This document shows, one piece after another, positions 1 through 7,157 of a stretch of DNA of 32,460 nt. Positions within the stretch are counted from its first letter, which is position 1, and every line of letters starts with the position of its first letter. Below the pieces are notes generated by a model, which worked only from the letters and a program-made list of their open reading frames with translations, was not told the DNA's origin and did no database searches. The position numbers and the translations under genes are program-made. Origin of the DNA: a virus; IMG/VR virus record IMGVR_UViG_3300006332_000577, positions 1 to 32,460 of that record; one strand, given 5' to 3'.

Positions 1-37
1 GTAGCAACCCCTCCGATCCATCTCGAACTATTTCTAT

Positions 38-484
38 TTAGAGATATTCTTTACGAGCATGTTTCTCAGGAACAACTTTTCCTAACTCCACGGTGAGGAG
101 TCCATCTTCAAATACGACCTGTCGAACTTCGCAATCTTCGCTGAGTGTCCAAGTGCGTTTGAATGAACGTTGTGCCAAGCCCCTGTGCTGATACTCTCCA
201 TTTGTTTCCTTTTCTTCTTTGATGCCTTCGACATGTAGTTTTCCAAACTCCGTATAGACTTTAACTTCATCTTTCTTGAACCCTGCCAATGCGACTTCGA
301 GTTTCGATTCATGATTATTCAATTGTACTAAATTATATGGTGGGTAGTTAGATGGTGTTTGGATTTTAAAAAAATCATCAAAGTAATTATCAAGTCCGAT
401 ACTATTCTTTGTGATCTTTTCCATTAATGCTGGAATGTCCGATGCAGCATACCTTTGCAATGCTGAATGAGTATTCAATGTCAT
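38..484 (-). CDS. hsp20: Small heat shock protein, Hsp20 family
   Basis: 148-residue protein with a central alpha-crystallin domain (about residues 50-140): a PPYNL entry segment, an ARSFKR-like stretch (AQRSFKRTWTLSE) and the strand DGLLTVEL near the C-terminus. Small heat shock proteins hold unfolding proteins in a refoldable state without ATP; hsp20 genes are common in T4-like cyanophages. The start is supported by a GGAGG Shine-Dalgarno a few bases before the ATG at 484. It is the last minus-strand gene here and is transcribed away from the plus-strand cassette that begins at about 638. The specific client in infection cannot be read from sequence. Confidence 0.93.
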   Translation of the reverse strand: MTLNTHSALQRYAASDIPALMEKITKNSIGLDNYFDDFFKIQTPSNYPPYNLVQLNNHESKLEVALAGFKKDEVKVYTEFGKLHVEGIKEEKETNGEYQHRGLAQRSFKRTWTLSEDCEVRQVVFEDGLLTVELGKVVPEKHARKEYL

Positions 485-637
485 GAGAGCCTCCTTTAAT
501 AAGCTAGGTGTAGTGTGTGTCCCTTTATGGCGACACTATTATTTAACCATAATCTTAAGGTTTTCGGAAGTGTGACCTACCGCACATATAAGTTGTGTTA
601 TTTCTACCTATATAGTAGAGGTACAGTGTCAAAACAC

Positions 638-1150
638 ATGAAGAAATTTTTACCTATAATTATGTTATTGATGGGTGGTGTCGCTGTAGGTGAAGCTAGA
701 GCAGACATCACATCTAGATTCGCCTCTAGTGTCCAACTCAGTGTAGGTGGTGCTCATACAACAGCCGAACGAATTGGATCATCTTTTGCTATAAGTGGTA
801 GTGGTGTTGATACTACTATTACAACTGGCGGTAGTGCTGCTGCTGATCAGATATCTACTGGTACTATAACTTCAGGAATTTATGCTCCAGGAGCAGTAGT
901 AGCAGAACAGAAAACAGCAGGAAATTCTTTCAGCTTCGCTCAAAGCTACACTCAAGGTGACGCTATTCCAGGTAGTGCTGTAACAGTTGGTGCATCTCAA
1001 AACTTTGGTGATATAAGTAGTACTGCAGGTGGTACTGTTGGTGACCTTGCTGGTTCAGTAACAAGTAGTCATGGATTTAGTGGTGTAGCGGCTGGTGGAG
1101 CTAACACCTCAGCTACTTCTCAATTCGTAACAGAGCTTACTATCAAATAG
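638..1150 (+). CDS. Predicted exported protein, Gly/Ser/Thr-rich (cassette gene 1)
   Basis: About 170 residues from the ATG at 638. It opens with a clear signal peptide (MKKFLPIIMLLMGG, cleavage likely after ARA), then a low-complexity, beta-prone sequence rich in Gly, Ser, Thr and Val. The frame is open upstream to 515 and a GTG at 626 is an alternative start, but only the starts at 626/638 place the Lys-Lys n-region at the N-terminus. A segment with the pattern F-x-F-x-QSY (FSFAQSY) recurs in the next gene (FQFTQSY), suggesting the two are related. No enzyme motif is visible. First of three plus-strand genes; exported to periplasm or surface by inference. Confidence 0.75.
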   Translation: MKKFLPIIMLLMGGVAVGEARADITSRFASSVQLSVGGAHTTAERIGSSFAISGSGVDTTITTGGSAAADQISTGTITSGIYAPGAVVAEQKTAGNSFSFAQSYTQGDAIPGSAVTVGASQNFGDISSTAGGTVGDLAGSVTSSHGFSGVAAGGANTSATSQFVTELTIK

Positions 1151-1160
1151 GTGTTGAAGG

Positions 1161-1625
1161 ATGAATAAGTTTATCCTATTATTTTTATTACTGTTACCGT
1201 CTAAAACTCTTGCAGTCCCTGTGGTACCAAATTTCCAACAAGGTTCCATGACGAGCCATACGGAGACTGAGAGTACGGTAACAGAAACCATAAATTCAGT
1301 TGATTATAGAACAGGATGGGAATACTCAGTGACAGGTGTAGGGATCTCCAACGATGGAGCGGCTTTGAATCCCAACGTCAACACCTCAACAGTGACAATA
1401 GAGCCAAGCGTAGGGACAGGAGAGGGAGCGATCACAGGAAGCGTAACATCTTCCTTCGATACATTGAATCTCTCCAATCAAGGCACCTACACAATGACAA
1501 CTCCAGGGGGAGCATTTCAATTTACCCAGAGTTATCAAGGCCCAGGCATGACCAACCAAACTCTCATACAAAGAGTCACCACAATAGAGTCCGTAACAGA
1601 TACAACAAGTGTGTTTACCCAGTAA
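1161..1625 (+). CDS. Predicted exported protein (cassette gene 2)
   Basis: 154 residues starting with a signal peptide (MNKFILLFLLLLPSKTLA, cleavage after TLA). The mature part is Thr/Ser-rich with few charges and contains FQFTQSY, matching FSFAQSY in the preceding gene. The start lies 10 bases after the gene 1 stop and is preceded by AGGTG and GAAGG, so the two genes look like one operon. Its TAA stop (1623-1625) touches the beginning of the third exported ORF, which reads in the -1 frame relative to this gene. Function unknown; the shared motif suggests a beta-rich surface or periplasmic protein. Confidence 0.72.
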   Translation: MNKFILLFLLLLPSKTLAVPVVPNFQQGSMTSHTETESTVTETINSVDYRTGWEYSVTGVGISNDGAALNPNVNTSTVTIEPSVGTGEGAITGSVTSSFDTLNLSNQGTYTMTTPGGAFQFTQSYQGPGMTNQTLIQRVTTIESVTDTTSVFTQ

Positions 1626-2659
1626 TTGCAACGGGTCTCGTACTTAATTCTTTACTACCAATTAAAGCCTTAGCAGAAGGTGTTGGTGGTGTAAGTGCTA
1701 CTGCTAATCCTATCGCCAATAGTTCGGGCTCAGTCACGAACCAGGCAATACAAGTTTTACAAGGTCCATACGTTACTAACACCTATGGTGGTGGTGTATC
1801 ATGTCAAGGTACGACTCTTAACATGACACCATACATTCAGTTCGCTGACTCAAGGAAGGATCCTTGGGAAGATTTTTATAATGAGCCACAATATAATACT
1901 AGTGATACTACAGGTAAGATGGTTCCTACCTATGTTACTGTTAAGAACTATCCTTGGGAAGAATGGTATGACGATAGAACATACACAGATGATAATGGTG
2001 ATGAAGTAAGATGGTTCCCAGATGGATCAGACATCACAATCATTCAAGATATCGATAGTCCTAATGGTGTTCCTGATGTAGTTGATACTGGTGGGGAAAT
2101 GACCCCATCATGGTTTAAACCTGTGCGTACTGACATGAGAGCAAACCAATCCTTTAACGTAGGTCTCTCTGCTACTCTATCAATACCATTGAATAGATCT
2201 ATGCAAAAGAAGTGTAGTGAAGCAGCAACCTCACAAATAGCAGCAGTCAATCAAGCTACTGCTAACAAAAGATTAGACTTTGAGATCGCACGTCTCAAAA
2301 ATTGTGGTGAACTTATGAAGGCTGGTATTATGTTCCATCCAAACTCACCTTATGCATCTATATGTGCTGACGTAGTTGTAACTGCACCAGGTGGACAGAT
2401 CATTCCACACGAACACCAGATACCACAACCTAGTTGGACTAACCCTTCTTCTTCAACGGAGGTAAACCCTTCTTCTCTCGGTACTTCTCAGTCATCCTCT
2501 CAGTCAGATTTGGACGGCGTTCCTCTTTCTTCCCTAACAACTTCTGAATCTTCGTCATCACTTTCTTCACGACAGGTTTCACAGCCTTCAGCAAAAGATC
2601 TGCTAGGGGTTTGGCAAATAGGGCAGACGCAGTTGCCACAGTCGCAATCGTTGCCGTAG
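1625..2659 (+). CDS. Predicted exported protein without a canonical start (cassette gene 3)
   Basis: The open frame runs from 1316, but its first ~90 codons are an Arg/His/Ser-rich shadow of gene 2. Real coding sequence appears from about 1600, with a hydrophobic signal-like stretch (ATGLVLNSLLPIKALA), then a mature domain with DPWEDFY and YPWEEWYDD repeats, Cys residues suited to disulfides, and a helical segment around 2190-2380. No ATG, GTG or TTG lies in frame between 1320 and the signal segment. I list ATT at 1625 (TAATT with the gene 2 stop) as the most economical start; a -1 frameshift from gene 2 is the alternative. The Ser-rich last ~70 residues lie antisense to the convergent gene. 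Confidence 0.6.
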   Translation: MATGLVLNSLLPIKALAEGVGGVSATANPIANSSGSVTNQAIQVLQGPYVTNTYGGGVSCQGTTLNMTPYIQFADSRKDPWEDFYNEPQYNTSDTTGKMVPTYVTVKNYPWEEWYDDRTYTDDNGDEVRWFPDGSDITIIQDIDSPNGVPDVVDTGGEMTPSWFKPVRTDMRANQSFNVGLSATLSIPLNRSMQKKCSEAATSQIAAVNQATANKRLDFEIARLKNCGELMKAGIMFHPNSPYASICADVVVTAPGGQIIPHEHQIPQPSWTNPSSSTEVNPSSLGTSQSSSQSDLDGVPLSSLTTSESSSSLSSRQVSQPSAKDLLGVWQIGQTQLPQSQSLP

Positions 2660-3341
2660 TTGTTACAACACCTGCTGATGGAAGGAATTGTTCCATTGCT
2701 GGTACTGGTTCCCAGATGGTCTCACAGATTTTACCGTCAGGTGTTAGTTTATATTCTTTTACTTGCTCATCACCCTTCTGATTCCTATCACCTATGCGTC
2801 TAGCATTAGGTGGAGGACACTCTATTTCATCTGATCCTGTCTTTGGTATCTCAGGTGTTCCTGGTGTCTGAAAATCTGTATCTACATCAGTATCTGTATC
2901 TACACCCTCATCGACATCATCAGGTTCTGTATTAATTGTCTGCCAAAATAATTCTCTATAGTCATAGTCAGGTGGTTGGTAGTAAGGCATACCAGCATCA
3001 CATAACGTAGTCTGTCCTTTAGGATCATCGTTTACTAGATTCTTATTACTAGATGGATCCTTCTTAGCATTCTCTTTGTGTACTGTTACACAACCAGGCA
3101 TATTAACAATAGGTGTACCAGCATTAACAGTGACTGGAACATCTATTGGCACTGCCTGTGGTGGATTCATCAACCAACTACGTGTTTCTCGAATATTAAC
3201 ATTCCTTATATCTGCAACATACGTATTACGAACACCAATATTATAGTTACCAATTAAAGGTATCCCTGTTCCGTTGACTGTTATGTCAGGTATACCAAGT
3301 CCACGGAGAGTAATATTAGGTACATTATGAATAGGATCCAT
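2439..3341 (-). CDS. Unknown protein with acidic Asp/Thr tract and C-terminal hydrophobic segment
   Basis: 300 residues, family not recognised. The N-terminal ~60 residues are Asn/Ile/Gly-rich and repetitive (LRGLGIPDITVNGTGIPLIG), as in beta-structured repeats. The middle has a DTDTDVDTD run and Pro-rich stretches; the C-terminal third has a hydrophobic, Ala/Thr-rich helix (TTTATIATVATASALFA) followed by a very basic Lys/Arg/Glu tail. This suggests a membrane-anchored or membrane-active protein. It follows the 85-residue membrane protein gene by 15 bases and its final 221 bases overlap, on the opposite strand, the end of the plus-strand exported gene. Confidence 0.75.
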   Translation of the reverse strand: MDPIHNVPNITLRGLGIPDITVNGTGIPLIGNYNIGVRNTYVADIRNVNIRETRSWLMNPPQAVPIDVPVTVNAGTPIVNMPGCVTVHKENAKKDPSSNKNLVNDDPKGQTTLCDAGMPYYQPPDYDYRELFWQTINTEPDDVDEGVDTDTDVDTDFQTPGTPEIPKTGSDEIECPPPNARRIGDRNQKGDEQVKEYKLTPDGKICETIWEPVPAMEQFLPSAGVVTTTATIATVATASALFAKPLADLLLKAVKPVVKKVMTKIQKLLGKKEERRPNLTERMTEKYREKKGLPPLKKKG

Positions 3342-3356
3342 AGGTAAGTATCCATT

Positions 3357-3614
3357 TTATTTTGGAGGTATCTGTTCCTTATAGTCTTTAGGGTCTTTCA
3401 ATCCTTTAACAGGACCACTAGTTTTTGGCCAAGCATTAACTAATTGTAGATATACTTCTTCTCTTACTACTTTACGTATCTCTTCTATACGTGCGTCTTG
3501 TCTTTTCTGAGGACCACCAGTTTGTTGGTCGACGACATGATTGCCACCGACAAACGCACCAGTACCTACTACTGCTACTGCTGTTCCAGTTGATGCTATC
3601 TTTTGGATATCCAT
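3357..3614 (-). CDS. Small membrane-anchored protein, unknown function
   Basis: 85 residues with one N-terminal hydrophobic helix (ASTGTAVAVVGTGAFVGG) followed by a basic/acidic amphipathic helix (RIEEIRKVVREEVYLQLVN) and a Pro/Lys tail. Its start codon overlaps the stop of the upstream 202-residue gene by one base, indicating translational coupling. Part of a run of small membrane proteins at 3357-4937. No known family recognised. Confidence 0.7.
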   Translation of the reverse strand: MDIQKIASTGTAVAVVGTGAFVGGNHVVDQQTGGPQKRQDARIEEIRKVVREEVYLQLVNAWPKTSGPVKGLKDPKDYKEQIPPK

Positions 3615-4222
3615 TAGCAGTCCTTCATCATCTCTGCCATATCTCCACCAAGTTCAGCACCTTGATCACCACCAAACATAGTAACCCAACCAGCAGCTAA
3701 CCATCCTACGAATGGTATACCTGATACGGCAGGAGCAGCAGCAGCACCAACACCACTACCAACGAGGCGACCAGTCTGTTCTCCACCTCCACGTGCTTTG
3801 AGGCAAGCGATTGTTTTTTCTGAGAGTTTTCCGTCTGGATTTGCAGCTGCTTGAATTGCAAGTGCTGCTGGATCAATCCATGCTGTCTTGGTTGATACTG
3901 GTCCTCCATGGTGTGCTGCACCATCGGCAGTAAATTCGATAACTTCTTTAGTAGTATTATTAGCGAGTCCCAGAAACCCACCCTTTGCTTTCCTATCAAT
4001 GGTAGTGACCATGGTCTTAGGATCGTTAGCTCTATAACTCACACTATAACCATCTTCATTAACATGTGCTTCATAGGAAGTATATGCTCCTACTGGCATA
4101 TTCAAACTAGGAAGTTTAGATGAATCTCTCCTAGCAAGCATACCAATCATACCTATATGAGATATGCCTATAACTCCACCCAATCCAAGGGCAAACCATT
4201 TTGTTAAATTAATTTTATCCAT
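3614..4222 (-). CDS. Membrane protein with N- and C-terminal hydrophobic segments, unknown function
   Basis: 202 residues. An N-terminal transmembrane helix (WFALGLGGVIGISHIGMIGML) precedes a soluble middle section containing EAHVNEDGYSVSYRANDPK, then a Gly/Ala-rich hydrophobic hairpin (SGVGAAAAPAVSGIPFVGW) and a short acidic end with a terminal Cys. Two membrane spans flanking a soluble domain fit an inner-membrane or virion membrane-active protein. The gene is coupled to the 85-residue gene downstream. I do not recognise the family. Confidence 0.72.
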   Translation of the reverse strand: MDKINLTKWFALGLGGVIGISHIGMIGMLARRDSSKLPSLNMPVGAYTSYEAHVNEDGYSVSYRANDPKTMVTTIDRKAKGGFLGLANNTTKEVIEFTADGAAHHGGPVSTKTAWIDPAALAIQAAANPDGKLSEKTIACLKARGGGEQTGRLVGSGVGAAAAPAVSGIPFVGWLAAGWVTMFGGDQGAELGGDMAEMMKDC

Positions 4223-4237
4223 AACGAACCTCGTAAT

Positions 4238-4498
4238 TTATAAAGCTTTTCCTGGAACAGGAAGTCCCATGCTGCCACCACCTACAGAAGCTTGAGGTAC
4301 AGATGGTACAAGATCAGGAGTTCCTATAGGAAGATCCCCACCAAGACTACCACCTAGACCACCTAGACCACCAAGTGCTTTCTCTGTAACACTCTCTATG
4401 ATGGCATCCTTTTGTACATAAAGATAAACGCCACCGCCAACAACGGCAAGAGATACAACGCTAGACGCAATAGCAAGTACATTTACAATTTTCTGCAT
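4238..4498 (-). CDS. Small single-span membrane protein, Gly-rich
   Basis: 86 residues from the ATG at 4498; the frame is open 51 bases further up, but that part overlaps the upstream gene and is not needed. One N-terminal transmembrane helix (VNVLAIASSVVSLAVVGGGVYLYV), then a short polar linker and a Gly/Leu/Pro-rich tail (GGLGGLGGSLGGDLP). The start lies 4 bases after the stop of the 144-residue gene. No recognised family; it belongs to the membrane-protein run. Confidence 0.68.
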   Translation of the reverse strand: MQKIVNVLAIASSVVSLAVVGGGVYLYVQKDAIIESVTEKALGGLGGLGGSLGGDLPIGTPDLVPSVPQASVGGGSMGLPVPGKAL

Positions 4499-4502
4499 GA
4501 TT

Positions 4503-4937
4503 TTAAATCTCGTAAGTTTTCTTTTCTTTGCTGTTAGGATCAACCGCAATAATTTTTAGTGGTGCTTGTTCAATACGAATAGTCTGAGTAGGACCACCGT
4601 TACCACCTCCATTTCCACCACCGTTGCCATTCATCTTCATAGTACCGTCACCCTTTTTAGATGCAGTCTGAATTCCGAAGCTAGCTAAAACCCCAGTAAA
4701 AACTGAAGCTATAAAAGTTGGATCGATTTTCTGCTGTGGTACACCTGGGATGGCGACATAATTTAAAGTCAATATTCCACCGCTCCAGGCAAGAACGGTA
4801 ATGCGAACAAATGTACTAATGATAGCAGCTTGCTCGTCAGCATCGGGAAGTATAGCATCCTTAGCTTTGCCAAAGAAACCTTTCTTTTTTTCTTCAGGTT
4901 GTTCTTCGACAACCTCTTCTTTAATCTCTTCGGCCAT
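4503..4937 (-). CDS. Two-span membrane protein with acidic N-terminus and Gly-Asn tract
   Basis: 144 residues: an acidic N-terminus (EEIKEEVVEEQPEEKKKG), two predicted membrane helices (about residues 38-66 and 74-92), a GNGGGNGGGNGG linker and a C-terminal segment with IEQAPLKIIAVDPNSKEKK. The short loop between two helices with a charged tail resembles holin-like topology, but nothing specific identifies a holin and no endolysin is adjacent. It is the first gene of the membrane-protein run downstream of regA. Confidence 0.7.
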   Translation of the reverse strand: MAEEIKEEVVEEQPEEKKKGFFGKAKDAILPDADEQAAIISTFVRITVLAWSGGILTLNYVAIPGVPQQKIDPTFIASVFTGVLASFGIQTASKKGDGTMKMNGNGGGNGGGNGGPTQTIRIEQAPLKIIAVDPNSKEKKTYEI

Positions 4938-4965
4938 GAAAAGTATTTGTAACTATATTATATAT

Positions 4966-5391
4966 CTATTCAGAAGGTTGCCTTTTCTTACCGATATTAT
5001 ATTTGGACTCAAGAGTCCATTCACCCTTTTCTTTGTATGCAATAACTTTAATTTGACTTAGAGGTGCAGCCTGTGTAACAGCATCCTCCTTTACAATCTC
5101 CACTAAACCCCAATCAGATAAAAGTTTGATGATACGGTTTCGACGTTGAACATCATTCTCAGATAGGTTTGCTTTCTTACCATCAAGGGCAAAGAGTTCC
5201 TTGAAATGTACTATGTAATACTGCCCTTTCTTATGAAGGATGTGGCATGATTGAAATAATTTCTTTTCTTTTCTGGAAGCAACTCCAATACGTGTAAGAG
5301 TCTCACGAACTTTAAGGAAATCATCTGGTTCCTTTAAGTTCACCTCCACCATATCATTCTTTGTCCATTGAACTTCTTTAGGTTCGCTCAT
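4966..5391 (-). CDS. regA: RegA translational repressor of early genes
   Basis: 141 residues with the RegA core very close to the T4 protein: LKEPDDFLKVRETLTRIG, SCHILHKKGQYYIVHFKE and the C-terminal WTLESKYNIGK. RegA binds near start codons of early phage mRNAs and blocks ribosome access. It is slightly longer than T4 RegA (122) because of N- and C-terminal additions. Its ATG overlaps the stop of gp62 by four bases (ATGA), preserving the T4 order 62-regA and likely translational coupling. Confidence 0.96.
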   Translation of the reverse strand: MSEPKEVQWTKNDMVEVNLKEPDDFLKVRETLTRIGVASRKEKKLFQSCHILHKKGQYYIVHFKELFALDGKKANLSENDVQRRNRIIKLLSDWGLVEIVKEDAVTQAAPLSQIKVIAYKEKGEWTLESKYNIGKKRQPSE

Positions 5392-5789
5392 AGTTTCTTA
5401 CCTCCTTTATTCAGTTTTTCTTTAATGTAATCTAATTGTTTTGGAGTTAAGATCCTTAAGGCTTGAATTGCTTTATCATTACTATAACCATAGTATTTTT
5501 TCACAAGGTCAAGATCTTTCACTTTCTCTTTTTTGCCCCAAGGAGAGAATCTTCTCTTAGGTCTCACTGTATTTAGATAAAAAGAATATTGTAATTTCTT
5601 ATCCAAGTTAGGATACCGATTCATCTCATTAGCAAATGCTAGTGTGTCCATGTGATGTGACAGGCATTTGTTAATGACATAAGGAGGATAATTCTTTTCC
5701 CAACCAGGATCATCTTGCATAAGATCTTCCTTGTTAAAATTAATACTGTTCAAATAATCCTTAAGAGGATAACGATCATCATATGGCAT
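5388..5789 (-). CDS. 62: DNA polymerase clamp loader small subunit gp62
   Basis: 133 residues. Recognised mainly by position directly upstream of regA and by family-type segments such as RPKRRFSPWGKKEK and ALRILTPKQLDYIKEKL; gp62 is poorly conserved and T4's is longer (187). With gp44 it forms the clamp loader that opens the gp45 ring at primer ends. Unlike T4, where 62 and 44 are adjacent, here the Dam gene and six other small genes separate them. It overlaps the Dam gene by 11 bases. Confidence 0.85.
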   Translation of the reverse strand: MPYDDRYPLKDYLNSINFNKEDLMQDDPGWEKNYPPYVINKCLSHHMDTLAFANEMNRYPNLDKKLQYSFYLNTVRPKRRFSPWGKKEKVKDLDLVKKYYGYSNDKAIQALRILTPKQLDYIKEKLNKGGKKL

Positions 5790-6606
5790 AGTTAGTTAAC
5801 ACAAGTTCTTTACGTTCTGCTTGCTCTTTCATATAGTCACCTGTAGAACGCATACTATAAGTTAAATCAAACTCAGCAGCATACCAATCTTTAAATCGAT
5901 TTCGTATAACCTGAGTACTATTATATGATATCATCTGATGGTTAGTCTGTCCATCACAATCTGCTGCAAACTTATCATGATCAAAATACTTGTGCATCTC
6001 ACCCCTCTTACCATAGATAGGTATTCCAATCTCATAAGGTGGATCAAAATAAGTAAAGACATTCTTATTATCAGTTTTCAAATCTTCATAAGAAAGATTA
6101 GTTATCTTCCAGTTCTCTATCAACTTAGAATATCCTGGTAACTTCTCTATGCCTCGTAAACTGAAATTGGACTCACTGGCTTGTTTGGAGAAGGAACTCG
6201 ATTCGGTAAGACCAGAGAAAGAACACTTATTAACAATATAAAAACTAACAGCACGAGTGGTGAGACTGGCTGAGGTATCGTTAACCAATTCCTTACAATC
6301 GTTAAAAAGTTCTTTTGCTTTTTCTGGTGTTGAGTATGCTGTTTTAAAAGTTCTGAGCCTGGTCGTAATTTCATTGCCTTCATGTTGTAGTTGTTGCCAA
6401 AAGTTAGATAGAGGTTCATACAAATCATTTACCCATATCTTCAGATGAGGATAGTGTTTTGTCATGTATAGAGCAACAGAACCACCTCCAAGAAAAGGTT
6501 CTCTATACTCATTATACATACTCATCTCTGGTAAGTATCGTGACATCTTTGTGATAGCACGTGACTTACCACCTGGATAGCGAAGAGGGGTTTTCAATGA
6601 TTTCAT
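5779..6606 (-). CDS. dam: DNA adenine N6-methyltransferase, T4 Dam type
   Basis: 275 residues, matching the usual length of Dam enzymes. Motifs in order: LRYPGGKSRAI (residues 7-17) and FLGGGSVALY (about 38-47), which form the SAM site, and YFDPPYEIG (motif IV, DPPY catalytic). It transfers a methyl group from SAM to adenine in DNA, usually GATC for this subfamily. It lies between the clamp loader subunit genes, an insertion relative to the T4 order, and starts with an ATGA overlap with the small gene upstream. Likely role is protection of phage DNA from host nucleases; the recognition site is inferred. Confidence 0.95.
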   Translation of the reverse strand: MKSLKTPLRYPGGKSRAITKMSRYLPEMSMYNEYREPFLGGGSVALYMTKHYPHLKIWVNDLYEPLSNFWQQLQHEGNEITTRLRTFKTAYSTPEKAKELFNDCKELVNDTSASLTTRAVSFYIVNKCSFSGLTESSSFSKQASESNFSLRGIEKLPGYSKLIENWKITNLSYEDLKTDNKNVFTYFDPPYEIGIPIYGKRGEMHKYFDHDKFAADCDGQTNHQMISYNSTQVIRNRFKDWYAAEFDLTYSMRSTGDYMKEQAERKELVLTNYAI

Positions 6607-6782
6607 TTTTTAGTAGTGTTGCTTCGTGTTCTGTTGTGAATTGCTATAAACTTATCACCAGCAAATGTGCCACCAAGACACACTTCAATCTCGTCACCAT
6701 CTTTCCAATTAACCTCACCATTCATTTTGGTGTGTTGCATTGCAACTGCAATTTCATCAATTACCTTTTGGGTTAATCTCAT
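6603..6782 (-). CDS. Small unknown protein (59 residues)
   Basis: Short gene from ATG at 6782 to TGA at 6603-6605. The product begins MRLTQKVIDEIAVAMQ and continues with an acidic middle (WKDGDEIEVCLGG) and a basic C-terminus. Both ends support it: its ATG overlaps the stop of the PsbN-like gene by four bases (ATGA) and its TGA overlaps the dam ATG in the same way. The fold looks small and soluble. No family recognised. Confidence 0.78.
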   Translation of the reverse strand: MRLTQKVIDEIAVAMQHTKMNGEVNWKDGDEIEVCLGGTFAGDKFIAIHNRTRSNTTKK

Positions 6783-6952
6783 TTTTTAATAATCCCTTTA
6801 GGGGTGTGACCGTGTGCTATTCCTAGCTCATGCATTTTAGCATGCTCGTCAATAGGATCTCTTACATCTTTACCTCCTGGACCAAAGGTGAGATACACAC
6901 CCCAACCAAGTAAAAATAATAATAGTCCAACGATTATGTATACTAAAACCAT
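6779..6952 (-). CDS. psbN: PsbN-like photosystem II-associated protein
   Basis: 57 residues: an N-terminal transmembrane helix (VYIIVGLLLFLLGWGVY) directly followed by LTFGPGGKDVRDPIDEH. This matches the PsbN signature of cyanobacteria and plastids, where the helix runs into a sequence of the form GIYTSFGPPSKELxDPFEEHE. The phage version adds a 20-residue tail with His residues. PsbN is a thylakoid protein needed for assembly and repair of the photosystem II reaction centre. It starts at an overlap with the stop of the 67-residue gene (TGATG). Assignment rests on the short motif and membrane topology, so moderately high confidence. Confidence 0.75.
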   Translation of the reverse strand: MVLVYIIVGLLLFLLGWGVYLTFGPGGKDVRDPIDEHAKMHELGIAHGHTPKGIIKK

Positions 6953-7155
6953 CAGTAATACCTCTGTGAATTTCCTAACCCTCTTTCTACTTCTACTACA
7001 ATAGCATCCATGATGCGATTGAATGATCTCGCCATCTGACGATATCCAGATCCAACATATATCTGTCCAGCAAATACTGATACAGTTGCAAGACCCCAGA
7101 ATATATAATAAAATTTGGACTTGACTTGGTTTTTTTGTTTCTCTTTAGTAATCAT
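6952..7155 (-). CDS. Small single-span membrane protein
   Basis: 67 residues: a basic N-terminus (ITKEKQKNQVKSK), one transmembrane helix (FYYIFWGLATVSVFAGQIYVG) and an amphipathic tail (YRQMARSFNRIMDAIVVEVER). Its stop overlaps the PsbN-like start by one base, so the two small membrane proteins are probably made together. No family recognised. Confidence 0.72.
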   Translation of the reverse strand: MITKEKQKNQVKSKFYYIFWGLATVSVFAGQIYVGSGYRQMARSFNRIMDAIVVEVERGLGNSQRYY

Positions 7156-7157
7156 AA

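Noticed and set aside
510-540. Imperfect inverted repeat GTGTC...GACAC between hsp20 and the plus-strand cassette
   Set aside because: Only five base pairs around a ten-base spacer, no T-run and no matching copy elsewhere.
515-637. Upstream extension of the first exported gene to an ATG at 515
   Set aside because: The extra 41 codons precede a proper signal peptide, include the hsp20 promoter region and have no ribosome site; the start at 626/638 fits better.
1316-1600. N-terminal part of the long frame that contains cassette gene 3
   Set aside because: Arg/His/Ser-rich, lies wholly inside gene 2 in another frame, and looks like a shadow.
4938-4965. TATAAT-like box upstream of the 144-residue membrane gene
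   Set aside because: No acceptable -35 at 16-18 bases and very AT-rich surroundings; not enough to call a promoter.
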